A DNA stretch of 64,000 bases. Origin: Meghimatium bilineatum. Lineage: Eukaryota; Mollusca; Gastropoda; Stylommatophora; Philomycidae. Under the pieces are notes generated by a model. It was not told the DNA's origin and did not search any database. It saw only the letters and a list, made by a program, of their open reading frames with translations. The stretch lies in assembly GCA_034231615.1 (NCBI GenBank), contig CM067311.1:21518173-21582172 (forward strand). Reading direction: 5' to 3'. Every line of letters starts with the position of its first letter. Within the stretch, counting starts at the first letter, position 1. This document shows positions 33,905 through 44,319 of the stretch, piece after piece. The position numbers were made by a program, and so were the translations under genes.

Positions 33905-34870
33905 GCAGCACATAAACAAAATGGTGACTGTACTTAATGAGTGTGCAATTAAATAAAAACAGCGTGCTGTTGTGCGTTTTTTTGGGGGGCAAAAGGACTG
34001 TTTGCAAAGGGCATTCATACGGAATTTCTTCCTGTTTTGGTGAAAAATGTTTGTCTCGTAAAGTAGTGCATAACTGGGTAGAAAAATGTTCTCAAGGATG
34101 CTCTAAGATTGTTGATGAGGTCCGATCTGGCCGTCCTATTCAGATTCAACAGATGCATCCGTGCAGCGAGTGGAGGTGATGATTAGAGGTGACAGGCGAG
34201 TAATGATACTCTGTTACAGCTGCAATAGGGTGATCACATAGTACAGCATAATGCATGATCGATTGAAATTTAAGAAAGTATGCTCAAGATGGGTACCGAG
34301 ACAACTGACGAACCAAAATAAAATGAACCAATTAGGCATGTTTTTGCAGCATCTCTGTCGCTACACAGATGAATGAGAAGACATGGTGAACAGGATTATT
34401 ACTGGGGATGAATAATGGGTGCATCACTAACAACCGAAATGAAAACACGCTTTAAAGCAATGGAAACATCCTTCTTCACCCTGTGTCCAAAAATTCAAGG
34501 TTACGCCATTAGCAGGGAAGGTAAAGTTAACAGTGTTCTGGGATTGTCAAGGAGTGCTTCTAACCAATTTCAATAAGAAAAGTGATGATGTGAATTCTGA
34601 ATTGTACTGTGAAGTTCTGTTGATGCTTTTGATGCAATTAGAAGAAAATAACCAGGCTTGATGACTAGAGGAGTACTGCTCCTTCATGACAATACCAGAC
34701 TGACATACTTAAAACTCAGGAGAGAATTGACCATCTAGGGTGGGAACTTCTGGAACATCCACCTTACAGCCCTGACTTAGCCCCTAGCGATTTCCACCTT
34801 TTGGATCCACTGAAAACCCACCTTTGCTGGAGATATTTCGCAAATGATGCAGAAGTTCAATAGTTAGTTA
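33905..34870 (+). pseudogene. mariner transposase pseudogene
   Basis: Reads GEKCLSRKVVHNWVEKCSQG and VDEVRSGRPIQ (N-terminal DNA-binding region), then RIITGDE-WVHH, KQWKHPSSPCVQKFKVTPLA, LTVFWDCQGVLLTNF (second-aspartate block), LLHDNTR in a shifted frame and YSPDLAPSDFHLL. The catalytic region is recognisable, but several stops and frameshifts make it inactive. Mariner elements move by cut-and-paste at TA dinucleotides; I did not find convincing terminal repeats. Confidence 0.85.
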
Positions 34871-34899
34871 GTCATTGGATCATCATCATTGCACTCCGG

Positions 34900-36520
34900 A
34901 CAAGTCCATAGGTGCTCAGATCTCTCCTTGAGTGTATCCGCCATTACACGTTGACTGACAGTCCCAGTACGTCGTTGATTGACCATCATTCTTTTTTGCC
35001 CACGAAAACTCTCCTTTCTACACCACATTTCAAACCAAGTTTCTTTATTCTAATCATGGAACAAGAGTCATCATCACTTGTACAGTCATTTGTTCGTGTG
35101 TTTTCCCATAGGGCATTCAAAATGTCTGCCCGATCCATCACTCCACCAACAGCCGCAGTAGCATCGTGGGCATCGAACCTATCTGCTCTTTCATTACCCC
35201 GGACTCCCGCGTGTCCCGGCACAAAAATAAAAGTCACTGTACAGACACAGGAATTATTCACTGCATCCAGCCACTGTTCTCGAACGTACCCCGCCTGAAC
35301 TTTCACAATAATGTTCACGGAGTTAGTGAGTATACAGGCATGCTCGCAGACAGTCTGTGAGCAGACCCATTGCAAAGCTTTGGTCACTGCCAGAATCTCT
35401 ATTGTCATGCTGCTTGTCGTCTGAGCGAATGCACCACTTTCCTCTCTGATAGTCTCCCCCCACCTTTGAGCTGTGAAAGTCCAGGAACTCCTGATGTGTC
35501 TCTCACCCGACCCATCTGTATATATAATTATATCACCTTCCCTGGAATTCTCACTGATCAGAGCAAGCCCCTCTGACTCGACCACTGTCGGACACCATTC
35601 ACTGCACTCTCTATTGAGTGTTATTAATCCTTCGAAGGCTGTTGGATAATCCGAGGGCGCCAGACTCCATTCGGCACCAGGTAGTACATTGTCCATACTG
35701 CACACGCTCTGTATAACGTTCTCTGCTCGCCCCATCCACGACTTTCCTCTCTTTAGTCGACTGCCTTTCACTTTGATAATTTCTGGGTGTAGAGGGTGTT
35801 ATTTATCAGCTGTGATTTTTAGGTAGTTCCGTGCCCTGCACATTTGTATTCTTTGCTCCGCAGTTGGGCAATCAAGTAGGTATCGCGTAGCCCAAGCTGA
35901 CATATCTCTCGTACACCCCAAAATGATTCGCTTTGCCTCATTCTGGATTCTATCCAATCTTTCTGTTTGAGTCTGACTCAGTGTCAGAATTGCCAGTGCG
36001 TACTCTACAACCGCTACCACTAATCCCTGATACAGCAGAAATAGCAGTCTCTGTTCACATTGAGTAGCAGCCATAACTTTCATCGCCGCAAGACCTTTAT
36101 AAGCCTTTAAAATTGTGTGGTCAACATGATCTTTGAAACTCTGACTTCGGTCCAATACGACCCCCAAGTACTTCATTGTGCTGGTTCTATCGTGGACATC
36201 TCCTCTCAAAGTAACCGATGGCATGGACGTGTTCACTATTTGATTATTTAGAGAAAACCATGTTATCGATGCTTTTGATGGATTAACAAAAGCTCCAGAA
36301 TTACTGTACCATTCTCCTATACGATCAAGCTCCCTCTGCAAATTCCTGGCCATTCTTTCTCTATCTCTGCCCTGCCTATATACCAAGATGTCATCAGTAT
36401 AAGACATGGTTCTCCCTGGTCCTGCAATCTGACAGCTTGTAATTTGAACTGTATACACATTGAATAGTACTGGGGACAGAGGTGACCCTTGTGGTAGTCC
36501 TGTGGTAGACTGTTGTTAAG
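34900..36520 (-). mobile_element. LINE (Jockey/R1-like) RT C-terminus and RNase H
   Basis: In minus-strand order: GLPQGSPLSPVLFNVYT-type residues at about 36500; SYTDDILVYRQGRDRERMAR (the RT YxDD site), MKYLGVVLDRSQSFKDHVDH and RLDRIQNEAKRIILGCTRDM (36410-35890); then, in the frame 35771-34986, IIIYTDGSGERHIRSSWTF, MTIEILAVTKALQWVC and TFIFVPGHAGVRGNERADRF, a nearly complete RNase H domain. The third RNase H aspartate is replaced (LTNSVNII). The two long frames are separated by a stop. It is one of the younger-looking LINE copies. Confidence 0.85.
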
Positions 36521-36559
36521 TTCAATGTGAAGTGAAAATGTAGTTTTGGTTGGAGCCAC

Positions 36560-37600
36560 ATCTCGCTGGCAGAGTCATCTGTCAAATTCATCCCATAAGT
36601 GTTCTATGGGGGTTAATGTCTGATGACATGGCTAGCCACTGAATGGTCTGGACGTTGTTGTCAATGAGGAATTGAGTGGTGAGATGTGCCACATGTGGTT
36701 GAGCGCTATCTTGTTAAAAATAGACCCTCATGCAGTCAAAATTGGAAGGGCGCAAGAACAAACAATTTCAAGTTCAGCATTCAGGCGTCCTTCAATTTGC
36801 ACCAGGTCACTTCTTCCCATGAAGTTTATTGCCCCCCCACCACATTAGTATACCTCCATCACAATGTGAAGGAGTCTCATCAACGATGTTCTGGGCGTTG
36901 TGCTCACATACTCTAGCTCTTCTCCATCTATCCTGTAGCACACAAAAAATGATTAATCACTAAAGCAAACCTGTCTCCAGTCATTTCCAATGGTCCATTT
37001 ACGATGCTGATTCACCCACTACAGTAGGTTCTGTGATGCTGGTCCGTTAGAACAGGACATCTGTAGGGTATTATAGCCCAAAGACTAGCCTGTCTCTGAA
37101 AGTTTGATCTAAAATTCAATGAGCTGTTGGCATTGAGTGGACTGTGTAGTATGCAAATCGATTCCTGAGGTGATGCAGCCGTATGAAGCTGGACTTCGGC
37201 AGGAAATGTGACTGGGTTTTCCATCACGTGGCCGGTCTGCCACTGAGCCAGTCTGTTGAAATCACTTCCAAATACGACTAATGGTGCTTTTAACCACATT
37301 AAATTGTCAGACCACTGCACTTTGTGATTGTCCAGTATGTAAGCGTCCAATGATTATGCATTGTTGTTCTGTAGTGACATGAATCATGCTTTTGCGTTTA
37401 ATTTTAAACTGAATTTATTCGAGGACTGTCAATCATTTATAGGCATTCAATAATATGGCCAGAGTGTTTTGTGTGAAGCAAGTTTCACGGGATTCTCAAG
37501 AAACGGTCACGAGTTATTGCAAATAAATGTTTTGACCTTGACCTCTTTCATGACCTCACAAATCATGAGGTGAGTACAGTTCAGGAAACAATGAGAAGTT
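36560..37600 (-). pseudogene. Tc1-like transposase pseudogene
   Basis: Minus-strand frames contain NFRSNFQRQASLWAIIPYRC (helix-turn-helix side), PVLTDQHHR, a W-DESFF-like block near 36950, and QDSAQPHVAHLTTQFLIDNN followed by VQTIQWLAMSSDINP and HLWDE-like residues at 36720-36560. This is the D...QD-A-PH...W-SPD-NP-E-LWD pattern of Tc1 elements. It has many stops and frameshifts. Confidence 0.8.
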
Positions 37601-37879
37601 AATGACCAGGTTGACACAGTCGATAGGTTGAAAGATGTCCAATCAGCGAATATCTTTATAAAAGTCACTCAAAAAAAGTAGCATTTCTTTTTTTGAACAT
37701 TATATGTTGAAAAAAAGGGACAATGTAGGTTTAAAAATAATCGGTTTCCACGTTGCTATAGAAAAAATTTTTTCAAGCATTTATGACTTACTTATTGCGT
37801 TTCTCTTGTAATAAGCTATTAACTATTCCATGAATCCACCACTGTTATAAAATCAAAAGAACACAGCTCAAAAAACAAA

Positions 37880-38790
37880 CTGCTATTTACAGATGATCAA
37901 AATTTAACCTTAAGCACGTTTCAGTCGAGTGCGTTCGACAAGTTTACACTGTATAAGATAGCCATGGTCGAGTGTACAAGCCCCATAAACGCCCAGTTGC
38001 TAGGTCCCCTGTAATCAATAAAAGAAGCAAATTTTTAAATTTTTAGTTTATTTGAAACCAGATTATTTGAAATCGGGCTAGTTATTCAACTGGACTTCCT
38101 TGTTCTGAAAGTTTAGTGGGCACGATGGATCGAAATATCCACAATCTATTTACATCTTTAAACCAGCATAGCGCCATGAAAGTGCATTGTGTTTTATAGA
38201 TTTTTGTTTTATCGTATTTTCAGTAAAATCATTATGGATTGTGATTCGGATGATGAATTCTTGAGAGGTAGTTAGTTTTCGAACTCGAAAATATAGTAGA
38301 CCATGCCGGTTTCTATATTTTGATGCCAAACATCAACTGTTTTGGAGCGATTCAGTTTTGGACTAGATCTAGCTTCAGAGAACGATTTTATGACAAATAT
38401 ATAATGTTTATTCATTTTCTTCTAATACTGAAGAATTAGGTCTGTATCACACTTTGCCACCCCAAGTAATTTCTAAAATGTTTTTATTTTATACCCCATT
38501 TTCTGGGGGTTATAATTTGGTTTGTATTTTGTGTGGAAAAAAAGGTCTTTACGAATTTCTCACACGTCTCATACACACACACACACACAAAGCTTACACC
38601 AATATATGCAGAATTCAATTCTTTATTTATATTTACAAATATTATTTAAATATCTCTAACAACAAAAATGTTATCGCCTTTTTAAAACAGCCACTAACTA
38701 TTACACAACATTAAAAAAAAAACGAATCTGGCTGCAGGAGAGAAATTACGTTATTGTAAACAAAGCATGCCGAAGGTTAATATAGGAATA
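37880..38790 (+). repeat. Unclassified repeat Q, copy X
   Basis: About 900 bp recurring inverted at 41190-39105. Shared landmarks: GAGTGCGTTCGACAA, CAAGCCCCA, GTTGCTAG, AAAATCATTATG, ACTAGATCTAG, GGGGGTTATAATTTG, AATATCTCTAACAACAAAAA and GCATGC near the end. Copy X holds a short open start at 38234 (MDCDSDDEFLR before a GTAGTT), which is decayed in the other copies. Confidence 0.7.
38154..38177 (-). CDS. Candidate ORC3 first exon (uncertain)
   Basis: Minus-strand ATGGCGCTATGC gives MALCWFKD before a GAT|GTAAAT donor. The length (8 codons, phase 0) fits the phase required by the next ORC3 exon and the known 8-residue first coding exon of the human protein, but eight residues carry no homology signal and the site lies inside a repeat. 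I list it only as the best candidate found. Confidence 0.2.
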
Positions 38791-39445
38791 TGAATTACCG
38801 GTACATCTGCTCCATACAATCTGCGAACAATACAACATAAAACTAAACAAATCTAAAACAGAGACTACAAAGTTAAGCAGAACATGAGGCCAATTAAATG
38901 TATCTGTCAATCATCGAGATACAACAAACCCAATGGTATGGCATCTGCATCATCATGAGTTTGAAACCAATGCAAATAACCCTTAGTGCATACACTAGCA
39001 GAAGGTAGGGCTACATGATATGAGAAAGACTAAGAAACTAGACTTTAAAGACTGACGATGGCTAATGCGACTCAAATTGCCAAAGGTAGATAACTCCAAC
39101 TTCCCCCTTGACACTTAACCTTTAGCATGCTGTAAACACACAAAAATAAACATTCTCCCTGCCGCTGGATTATTTTTTGGTAATGTTACATAATAGGTAG
39201 TGACTGTTTTGAAAACGCTATAACTTTTTTGTTGTTAGAGATATTTACATAATATTTGTACATATAAATAATGAATTGAATTCTGCATGTGTTAGTGTAA
39301 GTTTTGTATGTATGTGTGATATGAGACATGTAAGACGTTTTTTCACAAAAAAACAAGCAAAATATAACCCCCAAAAATGAGAAAATAATAATACAAAATT
39401 TATGACTTTATTTTGCAAATGTCCTGGAGTGACAACAGTATATTA

Positions 39446-39893
39446 TAGGCCTTCTTCTTCTTCTGCGTTCAGCATCTGTGGTCATGCTATACCATCTGTC
39501 CTGTCGTCAAGATGAACCACTGTCTTCTCCAGGTCAGAGCGGCTGCCCCATAGCTTTTGCCTCAAGTCTGTATCCTCTGGTCAGGTCTGCTGTCTCTGCT
39601 CTTTGTATGTTGGGCAGTTCTGAAGTATGTGTTCCGGATCCACATGGACATTCATCTGTGTATGAGATCCTTAATTGGTAAAGGTGACCAAACAGTCTGC
39701 AGTGGCCTGTTCTAAGGCGAAATACTGTGGTCTGTTGATATCTTTGGAGGAGATGTATTGCATCATGTTCGTATTCCCCTTCCTTTTGTTTCTTCCACTT
39801 TGCTGTGTATGTGTTGCGGATTATTGTTTTTGCTTCTCCGTAAGACAGTGGGTGTCTGTGATTATAGGCCTAATTCAGTGGTATTTGTGGTCA
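39446..39893 (-). mobile_element. LINE 3' fragment (LINE-E family)
   Basis: On the minus strand it reads CPTYKEQRQQTWPEDTDLRQ then LWGSRSDLEKTVVHLDDR, nearly identical to 58560-58680, and ends GAACGCAGAAGAAGAAG. It is severely 5'-truncated and inserted in copy Y of repeat Q. Confidence 0.85.
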
Positions 39894-40290
39894 AATTGTC
39901 ATAATTTCACGGAGGAAAAGGAATAAACTTACAGGTATTTTAAATGTCATAAAATCCTTCTTCTCGTATAAATCTAGATCTAGTCCAAAACTGTCTTGTT
40001 CCAATTTGGTTGATGTTTTAATTAGATATCAAATTAGATAAAGCAGCGTAGTGTAACCGATTTTCGAGTGTGGACATAACTTACCTCTCCATAAATAATC
40101 ATCTAAATCACAATCATAATGATTTTAATGAAAATACAATAAAACAAAAGCCCATAAAACATAATTCAATGTCACAGTGTTGCTCTTGTTTGAAATTGTC
40201 AACATATTGCAAAAATTTCACTATATCAATGACATTTGGCACTTGGTTGCCACTAAAACTGCAGGAAAAGGTAGTCAATTGAATAAAATA

Positions 40291-40889
40291 ATACGCATGT
40301 GGTTGCGTCTGTGGGTCTCACCAATGGCCCACTAGACATACCACCAATGCAACAGAAAACCTTAGTGGATGACATGCCGTTATATTATCTTCTTAGAGAA
40401 GCTTCATGGCATGTCATCTATACAATTTTGCTTTTATTTTGTTGTTGAAATGTGTTTCTTGTTTACCTAAATATATATGTATGCACCCTCTGTGGTTGGG
40501 AGGGAGCCAGAGATGTACTGTGCAGCACTGGGGAGGAGGAAACTGACAGCAATTTTTTCCTATGGCTGAAACCCATCATAGAGGCACAGCGACTCAGGAC
40601 ATGACAATCCTTTTGACTTGAACATTTGGCTGCATGCCTGGAGCAACAGAGAAGTTCGGCATAACCAGTAGTCAATTGGTGGCGGGGAATGAGCACAGTG
40701 AACCCTATCTTGGCTACAGTGGCTAGGAGCAGTGCATAGGTTGAAACCTACCTTCCTGGAGGTGTGATAGTTATTCTCTGTCCTGGGTGGGCAGAAAATC
40801 CACAGACTTCCCAGCAATATAATGCCATTTAATGGCATTAGGTCAAAGGGCATGAGCCCATGGACCACTGGATCACCAACCAACCAACC
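40291..40889 (+). mobile_element. Composite SINE-like element, complete copy
   Basis: A 599-bp element flanked by a 9-bp target-site duplication AATAAAATA (40282-40290 and 40890-40898). It starts ATACGCATGTGGTTGCGTC and ends CCAACCAACC. It is the same family as 7057-7648 (complete), 23415-23795, 53555-53685 and the tail at 56690-56745. Confidence 0.85.
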
Positions 40890-41164
40890 AATAAAATATC
40901 AGATTTATCTAATCTGGTCACCAAAATATTAAAAAATTGTGGTTTTTTTCTTAAAATTAATTTCTGGGCAACTAGCAACTGGGGATCTAGCAACAATTCT
41001 TTGTGGGGCTTGCACACTAGACAGCAAATATCTTAGAAAGTGTAAACTGTTGTCGAACGCACTCTACCACAGTGTTTATTTTCTCACTATCGTGTCTTAT
41101 TTAGTGATTTTTAAGGCCGTCATATCATGATGCGCAATCCGGTATAATTTACGCATCCTGCCTT

Positions 41165-41216
41165 CTTTTCTTCCCGCCATTTTCTTGAGTACGTGAATCG
41201 ACAAAACATGGTAAGT
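41165..41216. promoter_or_regulatory. Candidate divergent promoter / first exon
   Basis: CTTCTTTTCTTCCCGCCATT contains, on the minus strand, AATGGCGGGAAG, which combines a YY1-like core and a canonical E2F site (GGCGGGAA). A pyrimidine tract precedes a plus-strand ATG at 41208 that is followed at once by a strong GTAAGT donor; a minus-strand ATG starts at 41180. It resembles a housekeeping promoter, but no matching downstream exon was proven on either strand. Confidence 0.35.
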
Positions 41217-42685
41217 AAATTGTATTTAAACCGTCCAATAATTTATGTTTGTATTCAGAAATTGTTATTATACTCATTAACATATCATAATGTTATTTGG
41301 CTACTGTATGGAATGTGTGAGAATGTAATTATTGTTAATTAATATAATGTAACACACCCACTAGCAATTTTTGTGTTTCATAAATTTTCTTCCTGCAAGA
41401 CGAGGTGGGTGCACTTAAAAATGCTGTGTACATAATCACCACAGGAACTCTTATAGCGCACGTTTTTGTAACATTAAAATGATATTAAACCTATAATAAT
41501 TATTTTTCTTGTTGATGATGATATGGAAATACATAATTCATTGCCTTTATTCCTGATAGTTTCATTCCAGCTTGCTTGTACATTCAAACATTGTTCAACA
41601 ACCTTATATCAGGCCTCTTCAATCAAAAATTGGATTTATCATTCATTTTTTTTGCTTGTATTAATTTTAATACTGAATGTCATTTAAAAATGTGTTTATG
41701 ATGTACATAGCCGAGAAGATTGACATATTTGTAGAAATGAAACATCAACAGACCTATATTATAAAACATCGACAGCTTGGCGATTGAATATTCATTGTGT
41801 CACGAATATAACACAGTATGACCTATTGACCTATTTATGTTTTTAACGGCAATAGCCTTTGGATATAATATGATATGGGGATAACTATCATATTATTTAA
41901 ATCATTTTAATTTTGGAATATGAGACCACATATGGACAAGAATATACGTAAGGAGCACCTATAAGGATTTCTACCTTGATTAATGTTGGTAGACCTATAA
42001 TACGTAATTAATTCACACAGTTTCATATAAATATTTCATTTATGTACCCACACCATTTACATGCATGTCTGAATGTTTTCACTTTACATTTATCAATACA
42101 GTAATTATACAACATTTAACTTTACATAACTTTCCAATTTACCTACAGCCATGCTCATTATCCAAGCACTCTATCCTGGTGCACCAATATAAACTAGTAA
42201 AGCATTTGATTTGCTGAAAATCAAGCCTGTTTTGGATGTGACATTAATGAGATATTCCAGAATATATTAAACATCACAGTTAAGCATTTGTAATTGGAAA
42301 AGGTACTTGGAAGGTGATAATTGTGAACTTGGCTGTCCTAACTATCACATCCAAACATATTTGTGACATTTGTGACAATAAAAGGATGCTTGGTAGGATA
42401 ATTGAAGCTTGTGATTCACATTTTGCATATTGTGAAAATATGGAATGCAGAACACACTGTAGGATGTATTACATCTCAGTGGAGTGCTTCTCAAAATGTT
42501 GCATCCTGTTGAGATGCATTCTAGGTACACATTTCTGGAGGAATTATTCTACATCATAAAAATGAAGTGGCTTTTCAAATCATTTATATAGTATGGGGAT
42601 TGAAAGAAACACCACTGACATCATAAAAAGTGAAAAATATTTGTAGTCTAGTACTAACAAATGATTCTTTTGTTTCTATTGCAGG
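41217..42685. other. AT-rich DNA, possibly an intron
   Basis: Bounded on the left by a GTAAGT donor at 41211 and on the right by a TTTCTATTGCAG acceptor ending at 42685. Inside I see no coding exon or recognised repeat. Confidence 0.4.
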
Positions 42686-43145
42686 TTCGTCTTCTGTAAT
42701 ACTCATTTCCTGGTGTTAGTGTGAAAGTATTGTTTGATGTCAATTCCAAGAATTATTACCTTCACCCATTGCAAATTACATAATGATGGCACACACTTTG
42801 GAGAAACACATTGCAAACATTCAAGACTTATGCAGGACATGTGGAGAGAAATTAGTAACCAAAAAACAAAAATATAACCACAAGAAACCAGTCCTTTGTA
42901 TGCAATATGCTAATGATATTTTCTTTATTTTTGGTATCAATGTGAATAATGATATGCCCCATAAATATTCTATAAGTATGTGCAGCAAATGTTTATATAA
43001 AATTCAACACATTAATACCACACATTCAGAGCAATCACTAAAGATAACACAACAAATTGGAGATAGATCTAGAAATGTTTGGTGTGATTTTAATCCTGAT
43101 GTTTGTATTAAAGTGTGTGTCGTGTGTGTTTGCATTATTCAGTGA
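42686..43145 (+). CDS. RAG1 N-terminal-like (N-RAG-TP-type) domain protein, probably truncated
   Basis: The exon begins after a TTTCTATTGCAG acceptor; the ATG is at 42783 and the frame gives 120 residues. It reads LCRTCGEKLVTKKQKYNHKK, then ANDIFFIFGINVNNDMPHKY, SISMCSKCLYKIQHINTTHS and WCDFNPDVCIKVCVVC. The order C-x2-C-G, a helix ending in FGINV, C-x2-C before a histidine, then W with C-x4-C-x2-C corresponds to the region of vertebrate RAG1 before its RING finger, and to the sea hare N-RAG-TP transposon protein. In RAG1 this part binds zinc and assists recombination; its role in the transposon is unknown. The frame ends at 43143-43145, and a likely continuation (NIITCKTAGQPITLHKI, 43450-43500) lies in another frame with stops, so it is probably a decaying element. 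Confidence 0.65.
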
Positions 43146-43510
43146 AATGTCTTGGTAGCATGAAACATTGGAGTACTAGACCCACAAATGAAATGAATGC
43201 AGACATTTGTGATCTCAAAGCATCCTAATCAATCTAACATTTCCTTACAAGATGAGGTTGCTGTGTCTTAGGAACAACATTCAAATATAGTAAGTTCATA
43301 TGCAAACTTGACAAGTACATCAACATCCCCAATGCAAAACATCAACAAACTTCATAATATGCTAAGTCACTAACACTACCACTTTCTTTAGTTGAAGAAA
43401 AGCTGTTTACAAATTGTTAAGAGAAAACTGAACACAGCACACACTAAAAACATAATTACTTGCAAAACTGCTGGTCAGCCTATTACATTACATAAAATTA
43501 TAAATCACTG
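43146..43510 (+). pseudogene. Degraded continuation of the RAG1-N-like gene
   Basis: Forward frames after the stop contain scattered coding-like pieces with stops, the clearest being KRKLNTAHTKNIITCKTAGQ and PITLHKI at about 43423-43503. The CKTGG(R/Q)P motif is, as I recall it, typical of proteins with this domain; this part of the call is less certain than the domain itself. It ends where copy Z of repeat Q begins. Confidence 0.4.
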
Positions 43511-44090
43511 GAAAGAATCACACGAAAATGTGATAACTTTTTTGTTGTTAGAGATATTTAAATAATTTGTGCACATATAAATTTTCCACAAAACCCCAGC
43601 AAATTTTGACCTTTAAGACGATAATATAATAGTATGAATTTTCCGACATTATTTTGTAAATATTCTGGAGTGGAAATAGTATTAGATAGACCAAATAGTG
43701 CGCCATTTACAGTCATGTTATAATTTCAGGGATTGACAGGATTGTCCTACAGGTATGTCTTAAAATCCTTCTATAAACCTAGATCTAGTCTGTGAAAGTA
43801 TCGTTTGAACTTGGTTGATGTTTTAATATCAATTTTGATAAAGAAACGTGGTGTAACTGATTTTTGAGTGTGGAAATAACTTATCTCTCCATAAATAATC
43901 ATTTGAATCACAACCCATAATGATTTTAATGAAAATTCGATAAAATAAAAGTCTATAAAACCCAATTCATCGTCATGGCGATGCTTTTGTTTGAAATTGT
44001 CAATATATTGCGAAAATATCTATATTTGCATGACATTAGGCACATGGTTGCTACTAAAACTGCTGGAGAAAGTAGTCAATTGAACTCCCA
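43510..44090 (-). repeat. Unclassified repeat Q, copy Z
   Basis: Third, partial copy in the orientation of Y: AATATCTCTAACAACAAAAA, ACTAGATCTAG, AAAATCATTATGGGTTGTG and TAGTAGCAACCATGTGCC on the minus strand. The upstream block with the GAGTGCGTTCGACAA landmark is absent. Confidence 0.7.
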
Positions 44091-44319
44091 AATGGTCATT
44101 ACATTTCTCATCAAAAAGAGGCTAAAGAAGGAAATTAATTGTAATTACAGATGTCCATATGTTATTGGATAACAGATGTGAGAAGGCCTTTTTTAAAATA
44201 GGCCGTACTAAATTTACTACTTACCGGTACTACTTTGGCACGACCCTGTTTGCCACTGCTGACGTTCATCTCAGTTGAACTGATTTGATATCTAATTTTC
44301 TACCGACACTGAGAATCAG

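Larger units (their letters stand above)
39105..41190 (-). repeat. Unclassified repeat Q, copy Y (with two insertions)
   Basis: Reverse-strand copy of the X repeat. After removal of a LINE piece (39446-39893) and a 599-bp composite SINE (40291-40889), it is about 1 kb long, the same as X. X and Y face each other across roughly 320 bp, forming a large inverted duplication upstream of ORC3. Confidence 0.7.

Noticed and set aside
37535-37580. Nuclear-receptor-like half sites (TGACCTTGACCT, ATGAGGTGA)
   Set aside because: They lie next to a Tc1-like pseudogene, where such words are common in terminal regions; no promoter or gene is nearby.
39105-41190. Copy Y read as the ORC3 first exon from the ATG at 41180
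   Set aside because: The only nearby donor (ATGC|GTAAAT) leaves phase 1, which would put a stop after a few codons of the known ORC3 exon.
42686-42703. Splicing ATG (41208) to 42686 as the start of a ribosomal-protein-like gene (MVR...)
   Set aside because: The joined frame reads MVRLL and then stops, and no downstream ribosomal-protein exon was found.
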